DNA from: Paenibacillus piri
Lineage (GTDB): Bacteria; Bacillota; Bacilli; Paenibacillales; NBRC-103111
Assembly: GCF_004354045.1 (NCBI RefSeq)
Contig: NZ_SMRT01000002.1
Coordinates: forward strand, 186,001-250,000
Direction of reading: 5' to 3'
DNA: 64,000 nt
This document shows, in pieces, positions 16,008 to 24,876 of this stretch (its first letter is position 1; every line of letters starts with the position of its first letter). Below the pieces are notes generated by a model that was given only the letters and a program-made list of their open reading frames with translations, searched no databases and was not told where the DNA came from. Position numbers and translations under genes: made by a program.

Positions 16008-16880
16008 ATGTGGTACTTTAGCCAAAGCAAAGGGACTGGCTTTCTGCTGGCCGTACTGCTCGGTGTAGCGCTGATCGCGGGCTGCCAGCCTGCCAAACCA
16101 AGCACGCATGATAAAGCGATGGTCAAGCCTACGCAGGAGCAGCTGCAAAAGGTGGAGCTGCTGAATCAAACGGCGGACGATATGTACGATAAGGTAATGA
16201 AAGGCGATGTGACGGGCGGACGGAATGCGCTTCAGCAAATCGGCGAGCAGCTTACGCAAATCCGCTATGAAGGCTTAACGACCGTCGAAGGGATGAACGC
16301 TTTAACCGAAACGGTGACGGATGCAAAGAGAGTGTTTAATGCGGTGCGTTTTTCGCCGATTGAAGGACAAGTCTCCGCGGCCAAAATTCGTCTCGCTGCC
16401 GATGCGTTGACGCATACGGCGCAGCCGATGTGGCTGCAATACTACAAAATTTTGCAAAATGATCTGGATCAACTGGATCAAACGGCAAAACAACAAAAAA
16501 AGACGGATATGCAGCAAACGGAGCAGCAGTTCGAACAGCATCTTTCCGTCATTCACCCGAGCCTCCTCATAAGCTCCAATCCATCCGATGTGGAAAAGCT
16601 GGATTCGTTAACCCGCTACTTGTCCGGACAAGTCCGTTCCGATCAAGACACATTCAAGCAGGTCATAAACATATTGCCGACGGTACGGCAGCATCTCGAT
16701 AAGCTGTTTATGAAAAGAGAAGCGACCGCTTATTTGCCGATTGTCGACGATCAAAATCCGATCCTGTGGATATTGGCGATCGGTTCGTTTATTATTGCCG
16801 CACTGGGCTTTGCCGGATGGCGGCTGGCCAAAAAGGACGGGGGGCTCGTATCGGTAAAAAAGCCGACGGAAGGCGGTTGA
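16008..16880 (+). CDS. ypjB: Sporulation protein YpjB family
   Basis: 290 residues. It has an N-terminal signal peptide ending in a lipobox-like LIAGC (about residues 22-26), a helical Gln/Lys-rich extracytoplasmic region (for example TQEQLQKVELLNQTADDMYD), and a C-terminal membrane span (ILWILAIGSFIIAALGFAGW) with a basic tail. This signal-helix-TM plan and position after ypjA fit YpjB, described in Bacillus as sporulation-associated. Whether the cysteine is truly lipidated is unclear, because the protein also has its own C-terminal anchor. Confidence 0.82.
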   Translation: MWYFSQSKGTGFLLAVLLGVALIAGCQPAKPSTHDKAMVKPTQEQLQKVELLNQTADDMYDKVMKGDVTGGRNALQQIGEQLTQIRYEGLTTVEGMNALTETVTDAKRVFNAVRFSPIEGQVSAAKIRLAADALTHTAQPMWLQYYKILQNDLDQLDQTAKQQKKTDMQQTEQQFEQHLSVIHPSLLISSNPSDVEKLDSLTRYLSGQVRSDQDTFKQVINILPTVRQHLDKLFMKREATAYLPIVDDQNPILWILAIGSFIIAALGFAGWRLAKKDGGLVSVKKPTEGG

Positions 16881-16906
16881 ATACGTGCAGCCTCAGCCTA
16901 CTTTCA

Positions 16907-17776
16907 CTATTCAGGCTTAAAGCCTTCTCCCAGCACATCGTGGACCTCGTTGATAATTATGAATGCGGACGGGTCGATGGAACGGGTCAAGTCTTTGAGC
17001 CTTTTCATTTCCTGCCGGTAAACGACGCAGTACACGATATTTTTGTTCAGCTTCGAGTATCCGCCGATGGCGGGAAGAATAGTGGCTCCCCGGTCGGTTT
17101 CCGCGGTGATCGCTTCAACGAGCTTTTCCGCGTGATCCGTAATAATGGTGAATGCGCGTGCCGCGTACGCCCCTTCGATGATAATATCGATCACCTTCGA
17201 TGTAATAAAGACGGCAACAAATGTGTACAAAATTTTTTCTTTCGGAATGAAAAACAGCGCCGAGCCGATCACCAATCCGTCAAATATCAATATCACCTGT
17301 CCCATGCTCCAGCCTTTCCATTTCTGACCGATCCGGGCGATGATATCCGACCCGCCGGTCGTCCCTCCGAACCGGAAAACGATTCCAAGTCCGGTCCCCA
17401 ATGTTAAGCCCGCATAGGCGGTCGCCAAAAAATAATCATGCTGCGAACGAAACGGAACAATCCATTGATATTTAATCAACCATTCCATGATCCATAAAAA
17501 GAATGAGAGAGACAGCGTACCCGCAATCGAATAAATCATCGATTCTTTTCCAAGAAATTTCCAGCCCAAACCAAATAAGGGAACGTTGATGAGAAATGTG
17601 GTTAAAGAAGGAGGAAACTGAAAAATGTAATTGAGCAGCAGGGCAATGCCGGTTATTCCGCCTTCCATCAGCTCGTTCGAAATGACAAAATAATGCAGTC
17701 CGAATGCATAAATGGCCGAGCCCAGCATAATGGGGGGGACAGCTTGCAGCCTAACACTCGATTGTACGGTTGACAT
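16907..17776 (-). CDS. YitT-family membrane protein with C-terminal DUF2179 domain
   Basis: 289 residues, five to six membrane helices then a soluble ~80-residue DUF2179 domain. Family motifs are ELMEGGITGIALLL, FRFGGTTGGSDIIA and the domain junction GAYAARAFTIITDHAEKL. The B. subtilis counterpart at this locus is ypjC. Function not established; the family is often annotated as a transporter. GGAGGG is 6-7 nt before the ATG. It converges on ypjB, leaving 26 nt. Its 5' side begins 21 nt from the tandem structured repeat at 17798-18033. Confidence 0.88.
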   Translation of the reverse strand: MSTVQSSVRLQAVPPIMLGSAIYAFGLHYFVISNELMEGGITGIALLLNYIFQFPPSLTTFLINVPLFGLGWKFLGKESMIYSIAGTLSLSFFLWIMEWLIKYQWIVPFRSQHDYFLATAYAGLTLGTGLGIVFRFGGTTGGSDIIARIGQKWKGWSMGQVILIFDGLVIGSALFFIPKEKILYTFVAVFITSKVIDIIIEGAYAARAFTIITDHAEKLVEAITAETDRGATILPAIGGYSKLNKNIVYCVVYRQEMKRLKDLTRSIDPSAFIIINEVHDVLGEGFKPE

Positions 17777-17797
17777 GAACAGCCCTCCAATTTTTTG

Positions 17798-18033
17798 ATA
17801 ATATCAGAATTTATATATTTTCAGCGGAGCTGAACCATTCTGATATTGCAAGAAAAGCTACATCAAAAACACGAATGTATCTTCGTCGAAAGGGCTTCGA
17901 TCAGAAGCTTTTCTTATAATATCAGAATTTATATATTTTCAGCGGAGCTGAACAATTCTGATATTGCAAGAAAAGCTACATCAAAAACACGAATGTATCT
18001 TCGTCGAAAGGGCTTCGATCAGAAGCTTTTCTT
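17798..18033 (+). repeat. Two tandem 118-bp copies of a structured dispersed repeat
   Basis: Copies at 17798-17915 and 17916-18033 differ at one base in a clear position (17835 C versus 17953-17954 region A). Each unit contains a 12-bp inverted repeat (AATATCAGAATT / AATTCTGATATT, perfect in copy 2), an inner hairpin TTCAGC-GGA-GCTGAA, and a second stem AAGAAAAGCT / AGCTTTTCTT enclosing TCGAAAGGGCTTCGA. Diverged relatives occur at 35921-36032 (opposite strand) and 48850-48909. Read in the direction of the yitT gene, it would be the 5' untranslated region, ending 21 nt before the start codon. Confidence 0.9.
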
Positions 18034-18145
18034 AATCCTGCCTGCTGCTTAGTATGCGTAATTAGCCGGCCAGAATAAACGCTTTGCCGTCTTAAAGGGT
18101 GGACGCGTCTATCGAGGTTGGCGATGTAAAGCAAGCAAAAAAAAT

Positions 18146-18174
18146 TTGTCATCCCTTCGGGTTTGCGATAACAT
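18146..18174 (+). promoter_or_regulatory. Probable promoter of mazG
   Basis: TTGTCA (18146-18151), 17-bp spacer, TAACAT (18169-18174); start expected near 18181, about 70 nt before mazG. The stretch between the tandem repeat and this promoter shows nothing else. Confidence 0.5.
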
Positions 18175-18248
18175 GGTAAGAGAAATCGTTACATACCCGA
18201 ACATGGAAGCTGTGTTATTACGCAGCAAAGACAAGGTTGGTGAAAAAT

Positions 18249-18587
18249 ATGGCAGAGCGCTCATTGCAGCAATTGCAGCAGGAAGTGGATCAATATATTT
18301 CGCAGTACAAGGAAGGGTATTTCAGCCCGCTTTCGATGCTGGCCCGAATGTCGGAAGAGGTTGGAGAATTGGCGCGCGAAGTGAATCATCAATTCGGCGA
18401 AAAGCCGAAGAAAGCGACGGAAGCGGACAATTCGATTGAGCTGGAGCTCGGGGATATTTTGTTTATTACGATTTGCTTCGCTAATTCTTTGGGAATCGAT
18501 TTGACGGAAGCGCATGATAAAATCATGCATAAATTCCGGACGCGCGATGCCGACCGATGGACAAAAATTAACACAGATAATGGCTAA
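18249..18587 (+). CDS. MazG-type nucleotide pyrophosphohydrolase
   Basis: 112 residues, single-domain MazG like YpjD of B. subtilis at the same locus. It hydrolyses (d)NTPs to NMP and pyrophosphate, a house-cleaning role. Mg2+-binding residues are in RMSEEVGELARE (EExxE) and ELGDILF. ATG 18249 is used because it directly follows a GGTGA site; TTG 18237 would add four residues. The next gene begins 44 nt later. Confidence 0.9.
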   Translation: MAERSLQQLQQEVDQYISQYKEGYFSPLSMLARMSEEVGELAREVNHQFGEKPKKATEADNSIELELGDILFITICFANSLGIDLTEAHDKIMHKFRTRDADRWTKINTDNG

Positions 18588-18631
18588 TTTTCATATGCTG
18601 TACCATCACCTTGAAAAAGGAGGATGGGCAT

Positions 18632-19147
18632 ATGGATGGAGAAGATCAAATAAAGAAGGCGTACGAATCAATCTTGATGAACGATTTCGAGCAGGCCATT
18701 GAATGGTTCGAGCAGGCTGTTGCCACAGAGCCTCACAATGCCGCCTTTCATTATAAGCTTTCGATTACGTATGCCAGAAGCAATAAATTGGGGAAGGCGA
18801 TCGAGCACGCAAAGGAAGCTATCCGGCTGGAGCCCGACGAAAACCAGTATAATTTTCATCTGGAGCATTTACAGTCCAGGGAATTGATCCATCAGGCGCA
18901 AAAATATTTCAAGGAATCGGATCAGCAGCTTTGGATGGCTGTTATTTTGCTGCAGGAGGCTATAAAGCTCGATTCTTTGTCAGTGGACGCATTTTTGCTC
19001 ACAGGTCTTGCTTACTCGCAGCTGAAGGAGTATAGTCAAGCCATTCGGGCTATTAATGAGCTGCTGAAGCTGGACCCCCAGCATGAGCTAGGCCGTCAGT
19101 TACTGGCGGAGATTCAGCAGAAGCTGCATCAGTATATGCAGTCTTAA
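18632..19147 (+). CDS. Tetratricopeptide-repeat protein
   Basis: 171 residues with about four TPR units: ESILMNDFEQAIEWFEQAV, YKLSITYARSNKLGKAIEHA, the QQLWMAVILLQEAIKLD segment, and LTGLAYSQLKEYSQAIRAIN. No signal or membrane span, so probably a cytoplasmic interaction scaffold. ATG 18632 lies 8 nt after AAAGGAGG; a TTG at 18611 precedes that site and is rejected. Sits between mazG and dapB in the same direction. Partner unknown. Confidence 0.85.
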   Translation: MDGEDQIKKAYESILMNDFEQAIEWFEQAVATEPHNAAFHYKLSITYARSNKLGKAIEHAKEAIRLEPDENQYNFHLEHLQSRELIHQAQKYFKESDQQLWMAVILLQEAIKLDSLSVDAFLLTGLAYSQLKEYSQAIRAINELLKLDPQHELGRQLLAEIQQKLHQYMQS

Positions 19148-19202
19148 CGACAGACAACAGCTTTAACATACGCAGATTATTAGATAAAGGGGACGAAACA
19201 CA

Positions 19203-20006
19203 ATGAGCCGAATTCGAGTGGCAGTTGCCGGAGCAAGCGGACGTATGGGTCGCGAGGTTGTAAAAATGGTGCTGGAGGATTCCGGGCTGGAGCTCGCGGC
19301 CGCGGTTAACCGCTCGGCCGGGCTGGACGTAGACGCAGGGCGGCTTGTCGGCCTTGAGCCTTGCGGCGTCATGCTGAGCACGGATCTGGAAATGGCGCTC
19401 GTGGAACAAAAGCCGGATGTGCTGGTTGATTTCACGACGCCACAGTCCGTTGTTGCGAACACGGCGTTGGCGATCCGGCATAAGGTGCGGCCGGTTATCG
19501 GGACGACGGGATTTACGCCCGAGGACATTGAAAGCTTCGACAAACAGTGCAAGGAGCAGGGCATTGGCGGTATTATTGCCCCCAATTTTTCAATCGGAGC
19601 GATTCTGATGATGAAATTCGCCGCACAGGCTGCCAAATATTATCCGCATCTTGAAATTATCGAATATCACGGCGATCAAAAGCTGGACGCCCCTTCGGGC
19701 ACCTCGATCAAGACGGCTGAATTAATCTCGCAGAACCGGCAGGAACTAAGACAGGGCAACCCTCGCGAAGAAGAGAAGATTGAAGGCTCGCGCGGCGGAT
19801 TATATAATGGATTCAGAATACATAGCGTCCGGCTGCCGGGTGTTTTTGCGCAGCAGGAAGTGATATTCGGCGCTTTTGGTCAAACGTTGAAAATACGCCA
19901 CGATTCGTACGACCGGGCAGGCTACATGCCGGGCGTTAATGTCGCGGTGAAAAAGGTTATGGAGCTGAACGGCATTGTTTACGGCTTCGAGCATTTTATA
20001 GATTAG
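19203..20006 (+). CDS. dapB: 4-hydroxy-tetrahydrodipicolinate reductase
   Basis: 267 residues. It reduces HTPA to tetrahydrodipicolinate using NAD(P)H in the lysine and diaminopimelate pathway; the same branch feeds dipicolinate in spore formers. The nucleotide loop is GASGRMG (10-16). The catalytic block is IEYHGDQKLDAPSGTS, with the catalytic histidine kept and the second histidine of the usual HH replaced by glycine. GTTGFT and the C-terminal AGYMPGVNVAV are typical. Followed closely by mgsA as in B. subtilis. Confidence 0.96.
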   Translation: MSRIRVAVAGASGRMGREVVKMVLEDSGLELAAAVNRSAGLDVDAGRLVGLEPCGVMLSTDLEMALVEQKPDVLVDFTTPQSVVANTALAIRHKVRPVIGTTGFTPEDIESFDKQCKEQGIGGIIAPNFSIGAILMMKFAAQAAKYYPHLEIIEYHGDQKLDAPSGTSIKTAELISQNRQELRQGNPREEEKIEGSRGGLYNGFRIHSVRLPGVFAQQEVIFGAFGQTLKIRHDSYDRAGYMPGVNVAVKKVMELNGIVYGFEHFID

Positions 20007-20063
20007 AACGAGTCGTCGTTCGTTCCATTCGGGTAAGAGAGAATGACAAAGGAGTATAGAGGG

Positions 20064-20489
20064 ATGTCCATGAAAATTGCATTGATCGCGCACGACCGTA
20101 AAAAGGAAGAAATGGTCAATTTTGTCACCGCTTATGAGCCGGTGTTCAAGCATCATCAATTGTATGCAACCGGTACGACAGGTACCCGAATTATGGACAG
20201 CACGAATCTGAAGGTTCACCGTTTCATGTCCGGACCGCTGGGAGGCGATCAGCAAATAGGCGCCATGGTGGCGACCAATGAAATGGATTTGATAATTTTT
20301 TTACGCGATCCGTTAATGGCCCAGCCGCATGAGCCGGATATCATCGCGCTGCTTCGCCTTTGCGATGTGCAGGGGATTCCGGTCGCAACGAATATCGCCA
20401 CGTCGGAAATATTGGTGAAAGCATTGGACCGCGGCGACTTTGCCTGGAGGGAACTGGTACATAAATATAAGCCGGGTGAAACGGAATGA
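20064..20489 (+). CDS. mgsA: Methylglyoxal synthase
   Basis: 141 residues from ATG 20064, 9 nt after AAAGGAG (20048-20054); ATG 20043 lies before that site and ATG 20070 is a possible alternative. The enzyme converts dihydroxyacetone phosphate to methylglyoxal and phosphate, a bypass when phosphate is scarce or sugar phosphates accumulate. Motifs are [23 protein letters not shown] (phosphate site) and [12 protein letters not shown], with the catalytic aspartate in FLRDPL. Overlaps bshB1 by 4 nt. Bacillithiol helps detoxify methylglyoxal, so the linkage is functionally sensible. Confidence 0.96.
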   Translation: MSMKIALIAHDRKKEEMVNFVTAYEPVFKHHQLYATGTTGTRIMDSTNLKVHRFMSGPLGGDQQIGAMVATNEMDLIIFLRDPLMAQPHEPDIIALLRLCDVQGIPVATNIATSEILVKALDRGDFAWRELVHKYKPGETE

Positions 20490-21184
20490 GCGGCCGGCTT
20501 GATATTCTTATATTCGGAGCGCATCCTGATGATGCCGAAATCGGGATGGGCGGTACGATCTTTAAGCACACGTCGGCCGGCTATCGGGTGGGTATATGCG
20601 ATTTGACCTATGCGGAAATGTCCTCCAACGGAACCGTCGAAATCCGTCAGCAGGAGGCGGCTGACGCTTCACGCGTGTTGGGATTGACAGAGCGGAGCAA
20701 TCTGGGTCTGCCGGACCGCGGGCTTTGGATGAGCCCGGAATCGGTTAAAGCGATAACGCTGGAAATCCGCAGACATAAGCCGCGGATCGTATTCGCTCCG
20801 TACTGGGAGGATCGGCATCCGGACCATATCGCCTGCAGCAGGCTCGTTCAGGAGGCGGTGTTCAACGCCAAGCTGCGCCGCTACGCGCCGGAAAGTGAAG
20901 CGCATACGGTGGAGCAATGCTTCTTCTATTTTATCAATGATGTTTATGAATCCGATATTATGGTTGATATTACGGGAGCGCATGATGTGAAAATGGATGC
21001 GCTCAAAGCGTACCGGACCCAGTTTGAGACGGTCGGCGCAGGCAATGATTTCGTAGCGACCCCCTTAAATCAAGGATATTTGGAGCGCGTAGAGGCGAAG
21101 GATCGGATGCTAGGACAAAAACATATGGTTCCGTATGCAGAGGGCTTCGTCAGCAGGCTTCCTTTTTTGATTGACTTATTTTAA
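20486..21184 (+). CDS. bshB1: Bacillithiol biosynthesis deacetylase BshB1
   Basis: 232 residues, LmbE/PIG-L-type zinc deacetylase. It removes the acetyl group from GlcNAc-malate, the second step of bacillithiol synthesis. Zinc ligands are in [10 protein letters not shown] (H and DD) and [10 protein letters not shown]. The AYRTQFET block is family typical. The ATG overlaps mgsA in an ATGA junction, so translation is coupled. bshA, which makes its substrate, follows after a 109-nt gap filled with hairpins. Confidence 0.95.
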   Translation: MSGRLDILIFGAHPDDAEIGMGGTIFKHTSAGYRVGICDLTYAEMSSNGTVEIRQQEAADASRVLGLTERSNLGLPDRGLWMSPESVKAITLEIRRHKPRIVFAPYWEDRHPDHIACSRLVQEAVFNAKLRRYAPESEAHTVEQCFFYFINDVYESDIMVDITGAHDVKMDALKAYRTQFETVGAGNDFVATPLNQGYLERVEAKDRMLGQKHMVPYAEGFVSRLPFLIDLF

Positions 21185-21198
21185 TATAGATACTATAA

Positions 21199-21278
21199 GT
21201 TAAGCAAATGTTTACGAATTGAACTTTGCTCAAGCAAAGTTAAGCTTATGCTTACGATGTGAACTTTTTGCAAAGTTC
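21199..21278 (+). repeat. Imperfect 40-bp tandem repeat forming two hairpins before bshA
   Basis: Two units start GTTAAGC (21199 and 21239) and share ATG(C/T)TTACGA. Unit 1 ends in AACTTTGC-TCAA-GCAAAGTT, an 8-bp stem; unit 2 in GAACTTT-TTGC-AAAGTTC, a 7-bp stem. The second stem ends 3 nt before the GAGGAGGG ribosome site of bshA. No T-tract follows either stem. Confidence 0.7.
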
Positions 21279-21293
21279 TGAGGAGGGAACCCG

Positions 21294-22463
21294 ATGAAAG
21301 AAAGGTTGAAAATCGGCATTACCTGTTACCCGACACTCGGCGGATCGGGCGTAGTCGCGACCGAATTAGGAAAGCTGCTGGCCGAGAAAGGGCATGAGGT
21401 TCATTTTATAACCCACAGCATGCCATTCAGACTGGGCAAATTCGATAAAAATATTTTTTATCATGAAGTTGAAGTAAACGATTATTATGTGTTTAAATAT
21501 CCGCCGTACGATTTATCGCTGGCAAGCAAGCTGGCTCAGGTCGCCCAATTGGAGGAGCTCGATTTGCTTCATGTCCATTACGCGATTCCTCATGCCGTGT
21601 GCGCCATATTGGCCAAGCAAATGGTCGGAGACCGGTTAAAAGTCGTCACGACACTGCACGGTACCGATATTACTGTACTTGCACAGGATGAATCGCTGAG
21701 CGATTTGATCCGGTTTGCGATCAATCAGAGCGATGCCGTGACGGCCGTTTCGCAAGATTTGATTCATGAAACGCGCACTCTGCTCGACATCGAGAAACCG
21801 ATCGATCTTGCCTACAACTTTGTCGACAAACGGGTTTATTACCCGCGGGAAGTTGCCATGCTGCGTAAGGAGTTTGCCCAGCCGGACGAAAAAATTTTAG
21901 TGCATATTTCGAACTTCCGCCCGGTCAAACGGGTAACCGATGTCGTCGAAATATTCGACCGCGTGAGCAAGGATGTGCCGTCCCGGCTGCTGTTTGTCGG
22001 AGAAGGCCCGGAGCTGTCCAAGGTGCTTTGCAAGGTGAAGGAGAAAGGTCTGCTGGACCGGGTAACGTTTTGCGGAAAGCAGGACGATGTAGCGCAGCTG
22101 CTGTCGTTGTCCGATGTCATGCTGCTGCCGTCCGAGAAGGAGAGCTTCGGTCTCGTCGCATTGGAAGCAATGGCTTGCGGAGTACCTACGATAGCTTCGA
22201 ATGCGGGCGGAATACCGGAGCTGATCACGCATGGCGAAAGCGGATTTCTGGCGGAAATCGGCGACGTCGAGCAAATGGCCGAATATGCGCGGATGCTGCT
22301 CTCGGATGCCGAGCTGTACCAGCGGATGAGAGAAACCTGTCTGCATCGCGCCCGGTATACGTTTTGCAACGATGTAATTACGCGGCAATACGAGGAAATT
22401 TATTACCGTGTTCTTGGGCTGCCTTTGCCGGATGAGCTTCGCTTAAAACCATTGAATTGTTAA
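21294..22463 (+). CDS. bshA: N-acetyl-alpha-D-glucosaminyl L-malate synthase
   Basis: 389 residues, GT4-family glycosyltransferase. It joins GlcNAc from UDP-GlcNAc to L-malate, committing carbon to bacillithiol. The acceptor loop is YPTLGGSGVVATELG; THGTD-like TLHGTDITVL, SNFRPVKRV and the donor-binding ESFGLVALEAMACGVP are characteristic. ATG 21294 follows GAGGAGGG. The arrangement mgsA-bshB1-bshA-cca-birA copies that of B. subtilis. Confidence 0.95.
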   Translation: MKERLKIGITCYPTLGGSGVVATELGKLLAEKGHEVHFITHSMPFRLGKFDKNIFYHEVEVNDYYVFKYPPYDLSLASKLAQVAQLEELDLLHVHYAIPHAVCAILAKQMVGDRLKVVTTLHGTDITVLAQDESLSDLIRFAINQSDAVTAVSQDLIHETRTLLDIEKPIDLAYNFVDKRVYYPREVAMLRKEFAQPDEKILVHISNFRPVKRVTDVVEIFDRVSKDVPSRLLFVGEGPELSKVLCKVKEKGLLDRVTFCGKQDDVAQLLSLSDVMLLPSEKESFGLVALEAMACGVPTIASNAGGIPELITHGESGFLAEIGDVEQMAEYARMLLSDAELYQRMRETCLHRARYTFCNDVITRQYEEIYYRVLGLPLPDELRLKPLNC

Positions 22464-22470
22464 CATAACC

Positions 22471-22520
22471 CCACAAAACGAAGCTTTGGCTTCGCTATTT
22501 ATTCAAGTACTTTGCGGGGA
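22471..22520 (+). other. Stem-loop between bshA and cca
   Basis: An inner hairpin GAAGC-TTTG-GCTTC lies within an outer imperfect pairing of CCCCACAAAA with CTTTGCGGGG. No T-tract follows, so it is a weak terminator candidate or a processing or stability element. Confidence 0.4.
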
Positions 22521-22564
22521 GCCCGTTATCATATAAATTTTGACATTGTAAAAAGGTGATCGGA

Positions 22565-23884
22565 ATGACCATGCAATTGGAGCGGGGAGCCAAAAAAGTA
22601 ATACAGCGGCTGCTCGAGAACGGCTATGAGGCTTACATGGTCGGCGGCTGCGTTCGAGACCGGCAGCTGAACCGTACCGTCAAAGATTACGATATCGCCA
22701 CCTCGGCCAAACCGGACCAGGTGCAGCGCTTGTTTCGCCGCACCATTCCGACCGGACTCCAGCACGGGACCATTACGGTTAAGGTTGACGATTGTTTGTA
22801 TGAAGTGACGACGTTTCGGCTCGAATCGGGCTATGCCGATTTCCGTCGTCCGGCCGAGGTTCAGTACATTGACAGTCTGTACGAGGATTTGCGCCGCCGC
22901 GATTTTACGATGAACGCGATGGCGCTGGATCTGGAGGGGCGGCTGATCGACCCGTTCCACGGCATGGACGATGTGGCGAGCCGGCTGCTTCGCTGTGTAG
23001 GGGACGCCTCCGAGCGGTTTCGGGAGGATGCGCTGCGGATGCTTCGCTGTATTCGGTTCGCCGCCGAATATGATCTTGATATTGAGCGGCAAACCTGGCA
23101 TTCGCTGCTCGTTGAGGCACCGCTGCTTGCGCATATTGCGATGGAGCGCGTGAGAATGGAGCTGGAGCGGATGCTGACAGGCGCGAATCCGAAACGGGCG
23201 GTCGAGCTGCTGATCGAGAGCGGGCTGATGGCCAATGCGAAGCAACCGCTGCTGCTTGCAGCTCTGGAGCCGGGAAAGCTGTCTCCGGCATGGGGGAATC
23301 TGGACAGCGTTACGACCAAGCTGGCTTATTTGTATTGGCATGCCGGAGCGGGAGCTGCGGAAGCGGAAAGCGAGCTGCGGAAGCTGACCTTTTCCAAGCA
23401 GCAGCTGGAACAGGTGCGCCAAGTGCTGGCGGCGGCGGCCGGGCTAAGCCGTCAGCTCGCCGAAGCTGAAGCCGGAACCGAGGCTTCCGGCGAGTCCGGC
23501 GAAGCCCGCCTTGAGCGGGCATGGAAGCTGACGGCAGTTGCCTTCGGCGCCGCCGCGGTCGAAGCGGTCCGCAACATCGCCGCCGCCGATCCGGCTGCAT
23601 GGACGAAGCTTGGCGTTTCCATCGACATGAGCGGCAGCCTGGCGGAGAATGGGAACCGCTGGCTTCGCGATATGCCGGTGCAGCGGCTGGACGAGCTGCG
23701 AATCAACGGCAAAGATTTGATCGCATTGATGAACCGGCCGGCGGGTGCGTGGATTTCGCAGGTGATGGGGCATTTGCTGCGTGAAACGGCTTTGAACCGT
23801 TTGGAAAATGAGAAAGAAGCATTGCTGGCGGAGGCCGGTCGTTATGAAGCCGGCGTCCTGCGGCAGGAAAGCGGTCCAATATGA
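22565..23884 (+). CDS. cca: CCA tRNA nucleotidyltransferase
   Basis: 439 residues, class II enzyme that adds or repairs the 3' CCA of tRNAs. The catalytic head has VGGCVRD and DYDIATSAKP (metal-binding aspartates), then RRRDFTMNAMA and the RFREDALRMLRCIRFAAEYD motif of the neck. The C-terminal half is Ala/Glu-rich and helical. ATG 22565 follows AAAAGGTGA at 5 nt; GTG 22556 lies within that site. The end overlaps birA by 4 nt (ATGA), so the two are coupled. Confidence 0.94.
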   Translation: MTMQLERGAKKVIQRLLENGYEAYMVGGCVRDRQLNRTVKDYDIATSAKPDQVQRLFRRTIPTGLQHGTITVKVDDCLYEVTTFRLESGYADFRRPAEVQYIDSLYEDLRRRDFTMNAMALDLEGRLIDPFHGMDDVASRLLRCVGDASERFREDALRMLRCIRFAAEYDLDIERQTWHSLLVEAPLLAHIAMERVRMELERMLTGANPKRAVELLIESGLMANAKQPLLLAALEPGKLSPAWGNLDSVTTKLAYLYWHAGAGAAEAESELRKLTFSKQQLEQVRQVLAAAAGLSRQLAEAEAGTEASGESGEARLERAWKLTAVAFGAAAVEAVRNIAAADPAAWTKLGVSIDMSGSLAENGNRWLRDMPVQRLDELRINGKDLIALMNRPAGAWISQVMGHLLRETALNRLENEKEALLAEAGRYEAGVLRQESGPI

Positions 23885-24870
23885 ACATAAATGAACGATT
23901 GATTCGTCTGTTTGAGCAGAAGGAAGGGGAGTTCGTATCCGGCGAAGAGCTGAGCGCAACGCTAAGCTGCAGCCGGACGGCCATTTGGAAACACGTCGAG
24001 AAGCTGCGCAGTGAAGGCTACGTGTTCGAGGCCGTGTCGCGCAAAGGGTACCGTCTGTTGGAGAAGCCGGATAAGCTGGAGCCCGAGCTTATCGGTCGGA
24101 TGCTCAAAACCGAGCTGCTGGGACGGCCTGTCCATTATTACGAACAGCTGGGGTCGACTCAGACGCTGGCGCATGAGCTGGCGCGGGAAGGCGCTCCGGA
24201 GGGAACCTTGGTGATCGCCGAGCGGCAAACCGCAGGGCGCGGAAGAATGGGCCGCAAATGGCATTCTCCCAAGGGCAAAGGGCTCTGGATGAGCATGGTG
24301 CTGAAGCCGCGCATCCCGCTGCAGTTCGCCCCGCAGTTAACGCTGCTCGTCGCCGTCGCTTTATGCCGCGCGATCCGGCAGGTGACGTCGCTTCCGGCGG
24401 GAATTAAATGGCCGAACGATTTGCTGATCGGCGGCAAAAAAATCAGCGGTATCCTGTCCGAATCGATATCGGAGGACGAACATCCGCTGTATGTCATTGT
24501 CGGCGTCGGGATTAGCGCGAACCTGCGGGAGGACGATTATACGGAGGAGTTGAAAGCTGTCGCCACCTCGCTGCAGATCGAATCCGGCAAGCCGGTTGAC
24601 CGGATGGAGCTGCTGTGCCGTTTTTTGGAGGAGCTGGAGTCCTTGTATGCATTATTTCATCAGCAGGGCTTCGGCCCGATCAAGCTGCTGTGGGAAGCGC
24701 TGAGCGTGTCGTTGAACCGCAGAGTCCGCAATCAAACGGCCAACGGGCTGATTGAAGGCACGGCAATCGGATTGGACGATTCGGGCGCGCTGACGGTTCG
24801 GCTGGATGACGGTACGGAGACCAAATGGTATTCCGGAACGATCGAATTTCCCCCTCTATCCTCACAGTGA
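23881..24870 (+). CDS. birA: Biotin-protein ligase / biotin operon repressor
   Basis: 329 residues, bifunctional type. Residues 1-65 form a winged helix-turn-helix (GEELSATLSCSRTAIWKHVEKL). The ligase domain has STQTLA, the biotinyl-AMP loop GRGRMGRKWHSPKGKGLWMS and KWPNDLLIGGKKISGIL. A C-terminal SH3-like domain holds LIEGTAIGLDDSGALTVRLD. It biotinylates carboxylases and, with biotinyl-AMP, represses biotin genes, none of which is in this window. Confidence 0.95.
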   Translation: MNINERLIRLFEQKEGEFVSGEELSATLSCSRTAIWKHVEKLRSEGYVFEAVSRKGYRLLEKPDKLEPELIGRMLKTELLGRPVHYYEQLGSTQTLAHELAREGAPEGTLVIAERQTAGRGRMGRKWHSPKGKGLWMSMVLKPRIPLQFAPQLTLLVAVALCRAIRQVTSLPAGIKWPNDLLIGGKKISGILSESISEDEHPLYVIVGVGISANLREDDYTEELKAVATSLQIESGKPVDRMELLCRFLEELESLYALFHQQGFGPIKLLWEALSVSLNRRVRNQTANGLIEGTAIGLDDSGALTVRLDDGTETKWYSGTIEFPPLSSQ

Positions 24871-24876
24871 AATATT

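Noticed and set aside
17846..18052. 68-codon ORF across the tandem repeat
   Set aside because: It exists because the duplicated non-coding unit lacks stops in one frame; no ribosome site, and it repeats the same residues in shifted frame.
22539..22544. TTGACA before cca as a promoter -35 box
   Set aside because: A -10 box at normal spacing would fall inside the cca start region; none is present.
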